The notes: a model not told the origin generated them from the sequence alone. Positions 1-16,789 are shown, counted from the first letter of the stretch. The stretch is 64,000 nt of DNA from Antedon mediterranea (GCF_964355755.1 NC_092673.1:28215001-28279000); one strand, 5' to 3'. Numbers and translations: made by a program.

Positions 1-32
1 AATAGAAGGATATGCATCGACGGTGACATCAA
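1..32 (+). repeat. left arm of ~31-bp inverted repeat
   Basis: The window opens with a segment whose reverse complement recurs at 1219-1249 with one mismatch and one indel. The arms enclose about 1.2 kb holding the HSPA5 promoter and first noncoding exon. The left arm may extend beyond the window edge. Confidence 0.6.
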
Positions 33-559
33 ACGATTTTACAACGCGCTTGCCTATACTAAAGCACTGCTGCCAATCAAACAAACACGTTCATTGAACT
101 CCGTGTCTCTAACCGCGGCCCTCTGTAAAACGCTGCGAATCAACTGTTACATTTTTTGAGACCAAAACGTAACCATGTAGAAATCGTATGCGCAGTCTGA
201 ATGTTCTATTGACATGTCTGCGTCGATGATTAATTGATAACAAACATATATTGCTGAATAATTCTGTTTTAGTTTCATCACAATCGGACTACGAAAAGTT
301 CACTTTCTTACGACTGGTAATTTTAAGTAGTTGGTAATATTAATAAAATATGCAATTTTTATATTTGAATTATCATTATTTGCCTGCCATCTTCTGTCAT
401 TAAAAATTGCGTTAATCTATAGAATATTAAATTATGCATTTGACCATGTATGTTGTTAGCGTGGCCGGTGTTCAGACATACACCAATCGTGTTTTTTAAT
501 ATATGGCTAAGCAGTGGTTTCTTCATAAATCTCCTTAATTATCGATGTGATTATATTTA

Positions 560-775
560 AACTGTAGTGCCTGGTGATTGGCTAGTGGTTATGTCATCCA
601 CATCACCGGGCCTAATTGAATGAAAACAGCGATCCCTGATCCGGGATTGGCTGGCTATGTATAGTTGCGATTCGTTACCTAGCGGTCGTTTTGAAAAGTA
701 CACGCAGGGCAAACTTGATCACGAACAAACGAAGTAGGCCTACCTATTATTATTCACACAAGAAGTAAGACAACG
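560..775 (+). promoter_or_regulatory. HSPA5: HSPA5 proximal promoter and probable 5' UTR exon
   Basis: Two inverted CCAAT boxes (ATTGG) lie at 577-581 and 646-650. A good splice donor (CAACG|GTGAGT) ends a probable noncoding exon at 775, and the coding exon begins at an acceptor (TTTAG) directly before the ATG at 2429. Inverted CCAAT boxes are typical of BiP promoters, where ER-stress elements pair CCAAT with CCACG nine bases away; no exact element of that form was found by eye. Exon start is unknown. Confidence 0.5.
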
Positions 776-1218
776 GTGAGTATTTAAGATTAGCCTAGGC
801 CTACCTAGGCAGTATCAATGTCGGCAAATCATAGGGTTTACTAGCCCAGTTTAGCCTAGTTAGTACAAGGCCTAGCTAGGCTAGCATTCTTGTAATTTTA
901 CAACAAATGAGACAACTAATAGTTATTGTCTCAGATGTAGGGCTACTACAGGTCATAAAATGCTACTTTAATCATCATAAAAAAATCATTAGCGTAGATC
1001 AATCGCGGCAGAAACCAACATAGTCAATAGTTGACCATCTACAAACATCATGCAACCAAAGAACGCGCGAAAGAAGCGTAGCCAACAAGGTTAAATGTCG
1101 TTGCACATGTGCAGTAAACAATATATTAGGCACGCGACCGTTTCGTTGTTACCATGCGGTTAATTAAACTGTAACATTGTGGGCGGTCCGCAGTCTGTCG
1201 GCGAGAGTCAAGGAACCC

Positions 1219-1249
1219 TTGATCTCACGTCGATGCATATCCTTCTATT
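1219..1249 (-). repeat. right arm of ~31-bp inverted repeat
   Basis: Reverse complement of window positions 1-32 (one indel, one mismatch). It lies in intron 1 of HSPA5. No flanking direct repeat can be judged because the left arm sits at the window edge. Confidence 0.6.
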
Positions 1250-2428
1250 CTTTAATCCATGATAAAATTAACATGTCTTCTAAAAAAGGCAGAGTTAACA
1301 TCAAAATTATGAGCGCCCCAAAAAAAAAGGAATATAAATTTGTCAATATCGTAAAGTTATCAAAATAAACTGCTTGCTCACTCTCTATAGAAATCATCGT
1401 CGATATTTCGGCTAGGGTAGGCCGATGGACGGTCATTCACCCTTCCTATTACCTAGGCTGTAACACTATAAGATGGTAGACTATCACACGTGACCTAACT
1501 TCAACGGATTGTTGCTCAGCCGCGCCTGCTTTTTTTAGTTCACTCACTCACCACCTCGCGAAAACTAGGCTACAATTTCGACTCTATTTTTACCTTAAAA
1601 ACATTATATAATGAAATAATATTGCATGCTTTATAATAATACATTTATTTGCAAACTATATTAATCAATAACAACCCAAAATAGTTAATTATTACATCAG
1701 TCTTCTCACCTTCTCTAGTACACGTGTTACTCAAATGAGAGTTGTTGAGAAAAGGAAATCAATTGGAGAGGAAATACTTACCATGCGGTCTTTGATCATT
1801 AGTCTACCATGTCCAGGCTATAATAGAGGGCGCAATTGTTTCTGGACAAACAAGACTACAGAAACCGGGTAAAAAGGAAAAAGGACACGTACAGAAATGG
1901 TAACATTACGTGTAATAAAGATTTGACCAATCAGAGGTAGCCACAAATAGCCAGTTGAGCCAATCAGAAAAAGACACGCTAGGCCTTATATCGTGTAAAA
2001 ACATAAGCATCCCCAAACGGATGTCAAAGTATTTCAATCCGCTGATGAGACTGGTTGATGAGCAGAGCCTAGCCAATATTAATAATTTATTCAGCAATAA
2101 ATAAGGTATGTGTTGTTAGTTATTGTAATTAAATTCAATAAAAAAGTATTTATGACGAGCGATAACTGAACTAGGATGGCTAGGCCTAGGCTTTTTTCAT
2201 GTTTCTGCATCTTCTAAACTACTCAAACTACCATGTGTGTGGTGTGGATCACACACACCGGCGGGTGTGTACCGGCGATATACTCTGGGCCTAATAATAC
2301 ATATAGTCTGTATTGTCAAACTACTGTACTAACTTAGCTAGAATAGAATACTGTTTTTGTTGTTAGAAATAGGTTTTTGAAGATTGTTTAATATATTGTG
2401 TTGGTTTTATTTTAATAAATTAATTTAG

Positions 2429-5899
<3,471 letters not shown>

Positions 5900-6277
5900 G
5901 AAATTTTATTAATTAGGGAAGAAATTAAATTATTATATTAAATATGGGTTGTTAATACTTGATGGGGCAAATTGATGTGTTCTATGCAGTATTTCTGTTG
6001 CGTACCATTCCAGTTAAATTCAATGCTGCCCCATTTCAAGACTTGTCGTTAATGATTGCCCAAGTAACATCTACTGGCCCACAAAAAGAATTGACCTTTT
6101 TAGCATCCCAAACGGTCTCTGTACCATGTATGTTGTTTGGCACCAATGCCTCCAAAAAAATGGTTTTTGATTTCTCTATTAATTTTTTCTTTTTCAATTC
6201 CATTTGGTTATGATGTTGTTAGATCTTTCTCTGGTTGCTCAAACTGCAATTACAGTTTTGTACAAATTTAAATTAAA

Positions 6278-6283
6278 GAATAA
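6278..6283 (+). terminator. HSPA5: HSPA5 polyA signal
   Basis: AATAAA lies about 380 bases after the HSPA5 stop codon, in AT-rich sequence, and is the first canonical signal downstream. The PPAN stop codon on the other strand is 575 bases further on, so the genes converge without coding overlap. Confidence 0.6.
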
Positions 6284-6858
6284 AATGCGTGTACATTTTA
6301 CAAGAATCATTTGTTTACTTGTATTTTTTTTGTAGTTTTATTTATAAAATGGTTTAAATTATTTTTCCCTAAATAATATAGTTAAAATAGGCCATTTTAA
6401 TGCATAATAATATGCACTATAACAAAGTGTGGAAGCTCAAATTGTCTGGAAGACAGCATGCTTCGGGGTAAATGTTACTGTACTTTCCACATCTGCATAA
6501 ATTGTTACCACTTGTAACCAGGTTTGATCTCCCTATACATGTTTTCAGACGCGAACCATAAGAAATCTCAAAAGGAAAGAGCAGTTCTTTGCTTACTATG
6601 ATAGTAATAGGTCCGTTTAATAACATGGCAATGCACGGAACATCTTGGAAGAAAAAATGGTTTCGTCATTGTGATTTTTATTCACACTATGCAAACCGGG
6701 TTACAAGTTGTAGATGTGAAAAGGGTATAAAACTACCAAGAGGCACATTCAAAGTATGATTTCATCAATCTAATTTTAGTGTTCAGAGGACAATACATCT
6801 TTAATCAAATGAACATTTATTATTAATAGCTTCTTTATGAGATGCATAAACAATTCTA

Positions 6859-9800
6859 TTATCTACGCCCTTTTCTAGATGACTTGCTTGCAGAACGACT
6901 TTTTTTAACTTTGAAACTAGCTTTGTGAGTAGGAGGGCGTGCTATTCCAATTGTGCGTTTATCTCGATGACTTCCAGGAACATTCTTTTTCTTGCGTCCC
7001 TTGAATCGTTTTAAATTCCCTTCACTTTCATGCTGTTTCTTTCTCTTCAACTGTGTTCGTTTTTGGAACAATCCTAGAAAATAAATGAATTTTAAATAAA
7101 TATTGACTAAATATGGCATGGTTTTAATGCACAGAAAAGGGCATGTGACCGAGTGTATTCATGACATTTTGTTATTTTTAAATTTTCATATGGCATTCCA
7201 TTCAGTTTCAGTTACTGCACGGTAATGGTTCTATAACTTGTTGAGTTTTTGAAAACAGCAGATTAATTGAATAAAGTTTAATTTAAATAATAATAGTATG
7301 TAACGAACACATTAATTTCACAATTCATTGTATATATACAGTGAAAAGAAAATATTGACAGGGTTTCAGGGTCAAATTCAGTACTGCATCTGACGTGTTT
7401 TGTAATTTTTATGCAGAGAAGGTATCATAACAACTTTTATCCAGCTGTCATTCGGGCACTGAATACTCGTCAGTATACCGTACAAGAGTGATGTGACACT
7501 TTGTAATTATTTTTGTTAGTTTTTCATTTCTTTCATGTTTTTTTATATCTCAGAGCAAACATAATTTCTTAATATTCTTATATTTTATATGCAACGGACA
7601 ATAAATGGAAGTAATTTTCCACTGATGAATGAATGAATATCTAGTTGGACTTGTGAGATTGTGGGTTTGAATCAGAGGTGTACAAATGGGTACCTGTTAA
7701 GGTCAAGACACAACTTTGCTCATATAGGAGTATGTTTTCATACATGTTTAAGACAAACAAATTATTATTAGTTTGTGGCGGTTCTTCTCACCTTGCTCTG
7801 GCTCTTCTCCAACCTCTTGTCTGTAATACTCCGCATCATCTTCATCCTCGTCATCAACATTTACTGCTTTTGAAACTTCTTCAGCTGTCAAAGGTAAAAT
7901 AAATGTACTATAAAGTCAAGCCAATTCTCAGTACTGTACAGTATCAGGCAAATTCTCTAATACAGTATCACATAAACGTCACATGTGAGCTGTATCATAG
8001 GCCATAAGCCAAACCTTAATAATACAGGCATCACATGTGATACATATGTGCTACTGTATTAAAGAATGTACCCGTGATACTGGATATGCCATTTGTGGAT
8101 ATACAGTAGAGATAATTTAAACAAAGTTTCCGAGATTCGTCTTTGTAAACAAATTTCCCAGGTCAATCTTCGTAAACATAATTTCCTAGGTCAGTCTTAG
8201 CTTATACTTACATTCATCATTGTCCATGTTTTCCTCTTGTTGATTTTTCATCTGCATTCCCTCAAGTGACTTCTCTTTATGTTTTTCTTTTAACTCTTTC
8301 TTTTTCAGTACATTCATCTTCTGTTTGTTTCTTCTTCTTTCTTTAGCTGAACTACATTTAAACAAATTATTATTTAACTAGAATTATCATCAACTGTAAG
8401 TTTGTACAGCATGACTACATTGCATACATTAAACTTTATGTGACAAAAATGTGATTTGCCCATATATGGACCCGATGATATCATATCACTACCATGTCTG
8501 GGTATATCACTACCATATTTGGGCACATCACACTTGTTCGTCAAACTAGTTTGATAGTGTAGACAGAGCTTTACTTACGTCTTCTTTTCTCGTGCTAACT
8601 TTGCCGCAGCAATTTCATCTTCTGATTTCTTGACTGAAATTTAAAAATGAAAGATAAAAGAAAACATTAGACCACTGTATAAAAGGCACACAATCATTTT
8701 AGTACAGCACAGCCATAGCGTAAACAGTCAACATGCTATATAAAAACACAGTTTGTCTTTTTGGTTTATTACATTATCACAAGCTGTTTATTATTTTGAT
8801 CCATCCCATGGTTAGGGGTGTGTACCCAAGGCTGGTGAATAATGCACACTCAATCAAAAACACACCTGTAGTGGGTACTAAATTAAGAGTTGAAAATTGA
8901 CTCGAGATGAAAGAGCCTTTAACTCACCATATTGATGATAAATTATATCCCCACTGCAAACCCCTTCCTCAATCTTAACAAGCTGGAACTGAATACGAGG
9001 ACCAATCTAAAAACAAAACATTATTGGATTGAAGAATTATTTTATTTTAAATTAATTGTGCACATGCGTAGATATTGGCATGCGTTTCCTCGCCTCGACA
9101 GTTTTGATGGTTTCCAGGTTCAAGACACATCACTTGACCTGACCTTGGTCACAAATCAAAATTTGACAGACAACTTACCTCAACAAGTCTAATGGCACTC
9201 TTCTCAGCTGCCATGTTGCCACGGCTACCAATGGATTGTGGGAGATTGATTTCATTGTGGGGGCCATCTTGTTCAGGCTCACTTTCAGATAAAGCACCAG
9301 CACTGTAAATCAGATAAACATCAGAAATGCTTATTAACAATTATCTTATTTATGCTGGCGAGGGAATATGAATTCTTTATTGTTTATAATTGACTTGAGT
9401 ATAAATGAAACTAGCTTACTTGGTGAAGTATTCACTGACGTCAGTATACCTACTCAAGTTTGGTACTTTTGTTTTTAAAAGTTTCTTAACACTGCGACTC
9501 ATACCGGCGGGAACCACTTTAATAGAACTGTTGATAAAAAAAATATAAAATATATTAGCAGATTATCCAAAATCGTATAAAAATCCAAAGACTGAAAAAA
9601 TGAAAATGCTGTGGGTATCAGTGGTTGGATCTCAATGGAGATACAAAATAAAATAAGCACTGAAACAATGACAATGCTGTGGGTATCAGTGCCTGGATCC
9701 CAATGGAGATACAAATAAAATAAGCACTGAAAAAATGACAATGTTGTGGGTATCAGTGTTTAAATCTCAATGGAGATACAAATAAAATAAGCAATGAAAA

Positions 9801-12352
9801 ATGACAATGCTGTGGGTATCAGTGTTTAAATCTCAATGGAGATACAAAATAAAATAAGCATTGAAACAATGACAATGCTGTGGGTATCAGTGGCTAAATC
9901 TCAATGGAGATACAAATAAAATAAGCACTGAGAAAATGACAATGCTGTGGGTATCAGTGGCTAAATCTCAATGGAGATACAAATAAAATAAGCACTAGAA
10001 AATGACAATGCTGTGGGTATCAGTGCCTGGATCCCAATGGAGATACAAATAAAATAAGCACTGAAACAATGACAATGCTGTGGGTATCAGTGGCTAAATC
10101 TCAATGGAGATACAAATAAAATAAGCACTGACAAAATGACAATGCTGTGGGTATCAGTGGCTGGATCTCAATGGAGATACAAATAAAATAAGCACTGAAA
10201 AAATGACAATGCTGTGGGTATCAGTGGCTAAATCTCAATGGAGATACAAATAAAATAAGCACTGAAAAAATGACAATGCTGTGGGTATCAGTGGCTAAAT
10301 CTCAATGGAGATACAAATAAAATAAGCACTAGAAAATGACAATGCTGTGGGTGTCAGTGGCTGGATCTCAATGGAGATACAAATTGTCTGACATATTTAC
10401 TTATGTATTTATTATGTGTTAATTAGTTTTAAATAATATTTGTTCTATTTATTTATTAAACATAATAAATAAATTAAATAAATAAATTATAAAGTATAAA
10501 ACAGTACTTACTAATGACGCAAGTCAATCATATTTGTTTCTGGGTCATAGTTCAAAAGCACACATCTACGAATTCTGTTCAGTTTCACCTGTTTTAAAAA
10601 CAAATATTCTATCAATCTCATTCTAAAAATTGTAAATTTATACAAAATATAATTGCACAAGATGAATATCATTTTATATTAATATTTCCAAGAATGTTAT
10701 ACATACCGTGTGTACATTAATTGAAGGGAACATGTTCTGAAACATGGTTGCCATGAGCTTCATGTGCATGGCGTCCTTATTGAAGTTGTTGAGAACAAGT
10801 AGTGGGGGATTTTGAAACTGTGAGGCGTACATGTTAGGCCGCTTTAGTTGCGAGACGACATCACGAATTAGGCAGTACTGTGAAAACATAAACAGAATAG
10901 AGTGTACTGTTGTTTGTTTTTTTATGAATTAATATTAAAGTAAAGTAATACTGTATATGATGAGAACAATCCAGTGACTTCAGAATAATCCAGTGACTTC
11001 AGTATAATCCAACCCCAGCCTTTATTTCAAACTATACAGTAATAAACCCAAAACTGACAAATACCTGTTGTACTCTGAATGTAATAGTTGGACCTTTTGG
11101 AAGACGAATGACTCTCTGTAAAAAGACAAATTAGTTTAATTCTTTTAATGGATTTAATATTTAATTTGTAAATGGTAAAATCATTTTTATTGACCTTTTA
11201 GAAGAGGCAGATTGTTAAGGGTATAAAATTAGTCTTTTGCAGTGATGTAGAAACAAGAAATAAAGTGGTGATGTGGTTGCAAGAACAGGAAACAATCTCT
11301 GTCCAAGCGACTGGGTTGTCAAAAGCCTGTGAACAAGTAAACCTTACTAACCATACTGGTGGCTACAGTTTGTGATGTTAACTCTTTAAGGTCTAAAGGA
11401 TGTTTTTAGGGAGGGGGTATACGTTATTTCACTTACAAATACTGTCATAGAATACATACCATGTTTACTGAAGTTTGTGTTTTTGAAAACGTAAGCAGGT
11501 GGGAAACGCCCAGTGGTCCAGCAACACTGATAAAATCTTTTAGAACATTTTTCTTCCGTGCCTAAAATAAATCATATATTTTCTTCCTCATTCAATTACA
11601 CTTACAGTTGTTACAATGTTATTTTTCATTTAAATTTATTTCAAAGTTGCAATAAAAATTAAAAGTACTTAATCTTATATCTTTTTAATATCAAATAAAC
11701 TTAAATAATTATAAAAAGCTGGCCACTGTAAAATTGATTGTTGTATATGAAGTGTCCCACACAACGAAATGTAGTCCATAAAATCATGTCAGATAATCAA
11801 AAAGTAAAATCATATTAAGCACTGTGCTACACACTAACCCTCAACCCAGTAGATGTAAACGGTTCCATGATTCGACGAGTGTCCAGTACAAGTTGTTGTA
11901 CATTTTTACCAACTGTACCACGTTGAAAAACAAATGTGTGAGGACCTCTTACAAAGTTTGTTTGATTTGTTGCTTTCATTAATCGGGATTTCTTCTTATT
12001 TCGTCCCTGGATTAGAAGAGGTTAGAAACAATCAAAGGGAAATCTAATCCAAAAATACTCAATATATAGCATTATAGGCCTACCTAATAAATTAAATCTA
12101 AACCCTCTCCCAACTTGGCTAGACTTGAAATGTTAAATGGGCGAAACGACTCTGATTTATTACCTACTAGGCCTAGGCCTCTGGGTAGGTATGCCCGCTT
12201 GCTTGGCTTGGAGACAACAAGAGAACAATCAATATATATAGTTCTCTAGCTAGCCTAGACTAGCCTGCCACCAGCGTAGCTCTAGATTCTTATTTAGATT
12301 AAAAATTTCCGTTCACTAACACTTTAATAAAGTTTACCTGCTTTTTCCCCAT
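6859..12352 (-). CDS. PPAN: Peter Pan/SSF1 homolog, Brix-domain 60S ribosome assembly factor
   Basis: Nucleolar factor needed for large-subunit pre-rRNA processing. Thirteen coding exons in transcript order: 12338-12352, 11839-12006, 11460-11561, 11065-11115, 10707-10877, 10512-10588, 9420-9527, 9179-9302, 8928-9006, 8579-8633, 8212-8351, 7792-7884, 6859-7073. All phases fit; 465 residues (human about 473). The first exon codes only MGKKQ. The Brix domain (about residues 28-320) contains RIMEPFTS, KNVLKDFISVAGPLGVSHL, RLPKGPTITFRVQQ, LNYDPETNMIDLRHY and GRGNMAAEKSAIRL-like segments typical of PPAN. A lysine-rich coiled region (about 325-385), an acidic stretch before EYYRQEVGEEPEQ, and a basic tail complete the protein. 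Introns hold a LINE end, a MITE and a 12-copy minisatellite. It diverges from the MFS gene. Confidence 0.95.
7411..7625 (+). mobile_element. probable LINE 3' end fragment
   Basis: A short frame (7414-7488) reads RRYHNNFYPAVIRALNTRQY before a stop, resembling the conserved C-terminal tail of non-LTR retrotransposon ORF2 (R..SFFP.A...LN). T-rich 3' UTR-like sequence ends in an AATAAATGG and TGAATGAA tract near 7600-7636. It sits in the last PPAN intron. The match is short. Confidence 0.4.
8430..8573 (-). mobile_element. MITE family A copy (PPAN intron 10)
   Basis: Carries the family core (ATGTGCCCATATATGG, CACTACCATATTTGGGCACATCAC) and the terminal inverted repeat AGTTTGATAGTGTAGACAG; the far terminus is truncated. 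Its TTA end overlaps the splice donor of PPAN exon 8579-8633. Confidence 0.85.
9590..10385. repeat. 67-bp minisatellite, ~12 copies
   Basis: Tandem array in the PPAN intron between exons 9420-9527 and 10512-10588. The unit is about 66-68 bp and contains GACAATGCTGTGGGTATCAG, then CTCAATGGAGATACAAATAA. Copies differ by scattered substitutions and by alternation between GGCTAAATC and GGCTGGATC forms, which suggests a higher-order pattern. A three-copy block of the same unit occurs at 35219-35385. Confidence 0.95.
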
Positions 12353-13624
12353 ACTTATTTACCCTACAAACTAGAATATCACAAGTAAATATTATAAATA
12401 GTAACAACAAGGCTGCGCAGCACGTGTCGCGTGTTTTAAGTTTTCACTTTTTGGGTGCAAAGGTTATGTTATTGATGACGTAACACCTGCTTATCCTACT
12501 CGCAGAAAATATGGAAGAACATTAGGGCCTAAAATTTATTTGCGGCAAAAACAAATTTTAAAAAAAGTGGCCGTAATAGTATACAAAGAAAATAGACAAT
12601 ACCTTTATTTTTTAATTTCTTTAGTGTGAAAATAATAATATGCAATCATATATAGGGAGTACAACCACTAAAGTTGCTGATATATACTTTGTTGACAGAA
12701 AGCACTATCGGCGTTTCATAGACAAACTTAATCATGTCTTTCCAGCTCGTCACCTGGAGCCGACTGCTGAGAGCTGCTGCTGCCTGGCCTTTTGTACTTG
12801 TTGTGTAGACGAAATTAATTTTATGGCATAGTTACACTGCCTGGCCTTTTGTTCTTGTTGTGTAGACGAAATTAATGTTATGGCATATTAAACCACCAGA
12901 TCCTCAAGAAGAATTGAACCAGTGGTGGTAAACACCCTGGTAAATTTCATACAGTAAAATAGTAGTAACTTAAAGTACATGCTAGATATACTGATTACTG
13001 TATAATGACTGGTATCCTGAGGATTATCATACGGCACTACTAAAGTCCTATCCGGTCAGAGGATCTTAAATCTCTGTTTTTATCCTTAGTAGTTAATAAC
13101 CATAGATGTATAACTCCTCCATGTAATAATTCTTTGCCCAAAATTTTAAAATTCAACTCATAATTTCTAATAGAATGCATTGTATGTAAGAAGTAACATT
13201 TATTTATAGCTATGAATTGTAATTCACTACCATGATTTTTTGTGTCAACACATTAACGTTTTTTTATATCTTTAAATTAATATGTATGCTTTTATTTCTC
13301 TGTATATATGGTATAACTTTTCTTTACTTTTATTTCTTGTAACTGGGCCAAAAAGCAGTACTAAGTTACTGAAAATGCAATCCAGTCAAAAGAAAGAATA
13401 AATTAATTAATTCAAATTGTAATGTCAACAAATTGTAATGTGCACCTCAGTTGTAAATGTGACAATAAAGTTGCAAATTAGCCTTCGTGATACACATGCA
13501 AACATTTTTTTTAAAATTAATATTTACAAAAAGAAAAATCAACTTTTTTTACGCAATTATTTCTTCAGCAGTATTACTCCATGTACACTGACCAACTAAT
13601 GATATTTTTCCAACAGATTAAACC
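12353..13624. other. PPAN / MFS transporter intergenic region
   Basis: About 1.3 kb between divergent starts. It holds the PPAN promoter side (12353-12540), a 2x tandem duplication at 12780-12894, and an AT-rich stretch (13130-13410) ending in an AATAAATTAATTAATT tail like that of a retroelement 3' end. A splice acceptor (TTTTTCCAACAG) at 13605-13616 implies an upstream noncoding exon of the MFS gene that was not located. Confidence 0.5.
12780..12894. repeat. ~57-bp tandem duplication
   Basis: Two adjacent near-identical copies of a unit starting TGCCTGGCCTTTTGT and including GTGTAGACGAAATTAAT. No coding meaning is seen. Confidence 0.8.
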
Positions 13625-16600
13625 ATGGCAACAGAGAATAACATAAGTGAGATCGAACCATTACTAAACTCGGGAAGAGAGAAGAAAGTTCCTGCGAAGG
13701 ATATTGTGCAAGTTGTTAGTCCTTATGCGGTCTACGTTGTAATTATATTGATGGTTGGAAATATACTGAATCAGCTATGCAGGTTAGTCACAATCTAACA
13801 GCTGAGCTCCGGAGATAAAAGGGTTGATCTGTGGCTGTGACACGATCAGTGCCACGACCAATAACAGACACTGCGCGCTGCAAAGAATATGTACATAGTA
13901 TGTACTGTTGTTAGATTGCCTTGGTTACACTCAACTGTACAAGTCTAATTCAATTTTGGTTCTTTTATTTATTATATTAAATCATTTTTATTTTTTGTTT
14001 TTTTCAGGTTTGTGTTGATTTCAACCAATCAGAGCATGGCACAAGATCTTGAGTTTGGGGACAAAGAGTGCAATGTCTCAAATATTTCAGCTTTAGAACA
14101 TTTTCTAAAAGAAAATAAAATAAATGAAAGTAGTGTTCAATTCTGCTCCTGGAATGATGGAGCAAGATGCGACGACAAAAATCTAACAGAGTTTTGTAAA
14201 TGGTGGTATTCTGGTACAGGAATTACATATGAACTCCTAGTCGGACCGCTGTTTATGGTAGTTTTAAGCTTTACCGGCATTCCAGTTAGCTTGGTATCTG
14301 AAGCAAAGAGTTTCAATCGTAAGACTATTCTGTCAATTTGTGTGTTTGGTTGGAGCATCGCTACGCTAGTCACAGGATGGGCTACTCAGTATTGGCAAGT
14401 GGCTATTGTCCGAATGATGCTGGCACTGTTGTAAGTACAGTATAGGCGGAGCACTCATCTGTGTACTATATTTTCATTCCACGCTATTGTATATTATTGT
14501 TCAACGTTAAGTTAATACTCAGCGCACAAGTTTTCGTTAATTAACATTCAATTCGATTAAAAACACGTTTCTGTTGAGCACAAAGATATTTTAAAAATTA
14601 CAGATTTTTAGAGGATTTTTTTAAATCTAATAATTCTAATACGATTTCTAATAAAAGTATTGTAGTATAATTTTATAGTATAATGTTGTTCAATTATCTT
14701 ATTTGTTTTTGCATGCATTTTGCATTATTAAATCTATTAGTTGACTTTTTTAGTTTTGAATGAAAATGAAACAAGCATTTTCTTTTGCTGAATAAATATT
14801 TTAAAAATTAATTTCTCTTTCAGTGAGGCTCCATATTTGACTTTTTCTTCTTCTCTTGCCTCATGTTATTTTTCAAAGGTAAGAAAAAATCTTTATTCTC
14901 TTAGATCGGTAGTCAATTTAGTACTACAATGTTTTACATGGTGGGCACTAACAATAGGAAGCCTTCGATTTGTCCCAACACAGGTTTGATGATTTCTAGG
15001 TCCAGGCGACAACACACATCGTTTGACCTGATCTAGGTTGGTTATCGCAAATCAAAAATCTAATAAAACTGAAGATTTCAAAATGGAAACATTTTTAATT
15101 CTTGTCGTTATGCCTGTATTTTCTAGAAACATCGCAGTATCGTAATAGCAACGTTGCAGATTGGTGTTTTCGTCGGGTTTGGTTCAGCCTTCTTGTTATC
15201 GGTGTTGGATGAAGCGTTAGGTTGGAGATGGACTTACTGGCTTAGTGGCATACCAGGACTGGTGATAAGTGTCATAATATTCATTACAGTTAAGGAGTTA
15301 AAGCCACATGACAAACCAGTAGGTAATGGGGAGGGGGTGGTTGTTGGGGCCATGCCTGGGGCCGGTTGTTGGGGCCATGCCTGGGGCCGGTTGTTGGGGC
15401 CATGCCTGGGGCCGGTTGTTGGGGCCATGCCTGGGGCCGGTTGTTGGGGCCATGCCTGGGGCCTGGGGCTGTATACTCAATCAACACAAGACTAATCTTA
15501 AACTGTCAAACAAACTTAACTTTGGTTTAACTTAACTCTAAATTTGCCACCGTTTGGAGTTTTTTTCTTTCATTTAATTATAGCTTCTGCGGTGTTACTG
15601 GACAGTGGTGGATCCAGGATTTTGAAATAGGGGGAGGCAGGGCCTAAAATTCATAAAATGACAATTTCTGTTTTTGTTTAACAGATCTGATCATTACTGT
15701 ATTAAAATATATAAAAGTTTAGATTTGAATAACTTCAATCGGAGACATTTCATGTGAATATACTGTACTGTATGCAACCATTAAAATCACATTACTTTTT
15801 AACTTCATATTACAGATCACCAACAAAAAAGTAAACATCATGGAGACGCTACGAGTGTTCAAGTCGCCAGAGCATATCATGCTCGTTTTAGCAATGAGTG
15901 TAAGAAACGGTAGCGGATTCGTATTTGCATATAACATAAACAACTACTTTCACCATTATTACCCGAATTACCCAACCGAGATATTCATGACTTGGTCTCC
16001 AGTGGTCACTGGATGTATAGGAACAGCTATAGGCGGGTTATTAGCAGACTACCTGTCCAGACGTTGGGGATCTGCTGGCCGCTTACTGGTCGTTATTTTA
16101 AGTACGGTAAGTTAATTCATTGTTCACCAGAGTAATTTTGTCGCTATTTTAAGTATTTTTGTCTTTTTCTGTATTACTAACCTTCAACTAATTTTTAGAA
16201 ATTGTATTTCAACATGAATCTCCTTTTGGACAAATAAAATGAACTTACAACAATCAGAAATTGTTTGATTTTTTTACCATAGTATTTTATGAATGCTGAA
16301 TAAAACAATATTACACATACCTAATCAGAGAGACACCACAAACTGCGTGTCCAAAATTGTTCTTTAATTAATTCTCAATGAATATATTTTTTTAATCTTC
16401 AGTTTGTAGCAAGTCCTTTGTTTGTTGGTGCATTACTTACTCCTCCACCTGGTGCTTTCTATTGGTTGCTAGCCTTTGCAACGCTGTCTGAGCTTTGGTT
16501 GGGAGTGGGGCTATCAGTAATAATTGACATTTCACCCAAACACACCATTACCTCATGTCTAGCTGTCTATTACTTCAGTTACACCATGATTGGTGGCAAC

Positions 16601-16789
16601 TTGAATGTGCTGGTGACACCAATGACAGATGCGTATGGTTGGCGCGTTACCATGATGATACTCATTGTTGGTTGCTTAGTGACAGCTGGTGTCCTGTTTA
16701 GCATCGTTGCTTGTTTGTTGATACGAAAGTCATCAAGAACTGTATCAGAAAACAATATATTAAATAAATCAATTTTTTTAAATACATAA
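13625..16789 (+). CDS. MFS transporter, spinster-like
   Basis: Multi-pass membrane transporter of the major facilitator superfamily, most like the spinster (SPNS, lysolipid/sphingolipid) branch. Six coding exons: 13625-13782, 14008-14430, 14824-14878, 15127-15318, 15816-16106, 16403-16789. Phases fit; 501 residues, close to the usual spinster length. The Kozak context AAACCATGG is strong. TM1 ends in LNQLCRFVL, where spinsters have a related N-Y-x-D-R motif. The loop between TM1 and TM2 is long and cysteine-containing. Later segments include GWSIATLVTGWATQYW, LGWRWTYWLSGIPGLV and TPMTDAYGWRVTM, typical of MFS helix ends. The C-terminus is short and cytosolic. The substrate cannot be told from sequence. 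The donor at 15319 is followed by a GC-rich minisatellite. Confidence 0.82.
15344..15469. repeat. 25-bp GC-rich minisatellite, 5 copies
   Basis: Five near-perfect copies of a unit containing GGGGCCATGCCTGGGGCCGG lie about 25 bases inside an MFS-gene intron. This is far more GC-rich than its surroundings. It is open in several frames on both strands, which makes spurious ORFs. Confidence 0.95.
15603..15680 (+). mobile_element. truncated hAT-like MITE (family B)
   Basis: Begins CAGTGGTGGATCCAGGATTT and matches the left half of the better copies at 39792-39942 and 48321-48485. The right terminus is not seen. Confidence 0.5.

Noticed and set aside
73-90. ERSE-like CCAAT...CACG upstream of HSPA5
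   Set aside because: Spacing and second half-site are off by one base from CCAAT-N9-CCACG and it lies far from the probable first exon.
15154-15535. Gly/Trp/Cys-rich repetitive ORFs
   Set aside because: They run through the 25-bp minisatellite in an intron; the repeat, not a protein, explains the open frames.
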